Shown here one piece after another: positions 63,271 to 64,000 of a stretch of DNA of 64,000 nucleotides. Each line of letters opens with the position of its first letter. The stretch's first letter is position 1. The DNA is from Chitinophaga sp. SYP-B3965 (GTDB lineage Bacteria > Bacteroidota > Bacteroidia > Chitinophagales > Chitinophagaceae). Below the pieces are notes generated by a model. That model made no database searches. It was not told the origin of the DNA and was given only the letters and a program-made list of their open reading frames with translations. A program made the position numbers and the translations under genes. The stretch is taken from positions 310,001 through 374,000 of the forward strand of contig NZ_WJFD01000003.1 of assembly GCF_009647655.1 (NCBI RefSeq). The letters are read 5' to 3'.

Positions 63271-63588
63271 GGGCGTACATGTTGTTATATGTGTTACGAT
63301 CTGGTTGATACAATAATAGCGGTTCAAACAATCTATTTCACGGGTGCGCTCCTCACTTGAGTTAATCAAAACAATTTGAAGGGATGTGGTAAGGCACCTT
63401 AGCCATACTTAAGTTACAATTAAAATCAATGTTTTTTCAATTTTACATGGCTTTTTTACACGCCGGCTTTTTTGGCGAAATATCAACATTCCGGTTAAAA
63501 TTATTGATATATCACTAATCCTATTCTTCAAAACACTCATAAATCAATGTTTTTCAATGCATTACAAACAAGGCACAGCAATTGAATA
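63271..63588. promoter_or_regulatory. Divergent regulatory region with a direct repeat
   Basis: The 318-bp, AT-rich gap separates susC and the AraC-like gene. A direct repeat AAATCAATGTTTTT(T)CAAT occurs at about 63423-63441 and 63541-63558, 118 bp apart. Repeated sites in such a gap suit an AraC-type activator. No TTTG/TAnnTTTG pair is evident. Confidence 0.5.
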
Positions 63589-64000
63589 ATGTACTTCAAA
63601 TATCAGGACATGGGTACATCAACAAACAGCCAGTTTGAAATACATACACTGGAATGGTTTTCCAAAAACCAGCCTGCCGCTAAATTATCTGCATACGAAA
63701 TCCTATGGGTGAAACGGGGCACCGGCATCCTGCAGGTAAACTTACAGGAATCCGAGATCAGGGATCAAACGATCTATTGTTTACGTCCCGGCCAGTTAAG
63801 AAAACTGAACACGATGGGAAGGATGGAAGGATATTACCTTTCCCTGTCCGCGGATTTTCTTTACCTGGCGGAAACTACCCTGAGCTTTTCCCTGTTGTCT
63901 GACCAAAACCAGCCTTTGCAGATAGCGATAGATGAAGAAACGCAAAACGAGGTAGAGGAGATCCTTATTAAAATGAGAAAGGAATTCGTCAATTACTTTT
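63589..64000 (+). CDS. AraC-like transcriptional regulator, partial
   Basis: The first 137 codons are visible. The sequence MYFKYQDMGTSTNSQFEIHT continues with ILWVKRGTGILQVNLQ and QTIYCLRPGQLRKL, the cupin-type sensor half of AraC regulators in this phylum. The DNA-binding half lies beyond the window, so the assignment rests on the N-terminus. It is divergent from the second Sus locus and is its most likely regulator. Starts at 63589 and 63610 are possible. Confidence 0.65.
   Translation, partial: MYFKYQDMGTSTNSQFEIHTLEWFSKNQPAAKLSAYEILWVKRGTGILQVNLQESEIRDQTIYCLRPGQLRKLNTMGRMEGYYLSLSADFLYLAETTLSFSLLSDQNQPLQIAIDEETQNEVEEILIKMRKEFVNYF

Overview
The window comes from a Bacteroidota genome, most likely a Chitinophaga-like member of the Chitinophagaceae. 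The evidence is two SusC/SusD outer-membrane uptake systems, a type IX secretion (T9SS) component (PorW/SprE-like) together with a T9SS-sorted surface protein, several Bacteroidota-only DUF families (DUF4251, DUF4302, DUF5017), and promoters of the Bacteroidota type (TTTG, about 19 nt, TAnnTTTG). No rRNA, tRNA, CRISPR array, insertion sequence or prophage was recognised.

Layout. 1-1362 (minus): the start of an ATP-synthase-type operon (small membrane protein, AtpZ/AtpI-like protein, bactofilin) and a short protein resembling the N-terminus of a bactofilin-linked M23 peptidase without its catalytic domain. 1573-7059 (plus): the PorW/SprE-like TPR protein and a class A penicillin-binding protein. 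7159-12044 (minus): a 61-residue double-glycine-leader peptide, an M28 peptidase, YidC and PyrG. 12318-12839 (plus): an acyl-CoA thioesterase. 13084-16853 (minus): a siroheme/sulfite-reduction operon (Met8-like protein, CobA, nitrite/sulfite reductase) with a good promoter and a roughly 230-nt leader holding a Cys-Trp peptide, an SD-preceded second small ORF and an intrinsic terminator. 17096-24559: HAD phosphatase, GH39-like hydrolase, ribosomal protein S1, rhomboid protease and an OmpR-type two-component pair. 24728-32899: UspA-like protein, bestrophin, hybrid kinase, DUF4251 lipid-envelope protein, IspH and a LytTR two-component pair. 33484-39314 (minus): cytidylate kinase and three surface proteins. 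39754-46794: ClpC, STAS protein, RNase Z, DUF3575-type protein, DapA and AccA. 46990-47720: a tandem array of a GC-rich repeat. 47878-63270: two adjacent SusC/D loci. 63589-64000: start of a divergent AraC-like regulator.

How the genes work together. The first Sus locus (47878-55491) is a complete trans-envelope signalling unit: ECF sigma factor, FecR anti-sigma factor, SusC with an N-terminal STN signalling domain, SusD and a DUF5017 lipoprotein. The second locus (55531-63270) has a SusC without STN, a SusD, a HExxH lipoprotein, a DUF4302 lipoprotein and a collagen-like Gly-Pro-Ala lipoprotein; its probable regulator is the divergent AraC-like gene. The remainder is mostly housekeeping.

Most interesting signals: (i) the leader of the sulfite reductase operon, which has the architecture of a cysteine-sensing attenuator; (ii) the orphan double-glycine peptide closed by a 27-bp perfect inverted repeat; (iii) a strand-biased repeat family with nine copies, six of them in a 114/118-bp tandem array. 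All were read by eye; no folding or database search was possible.
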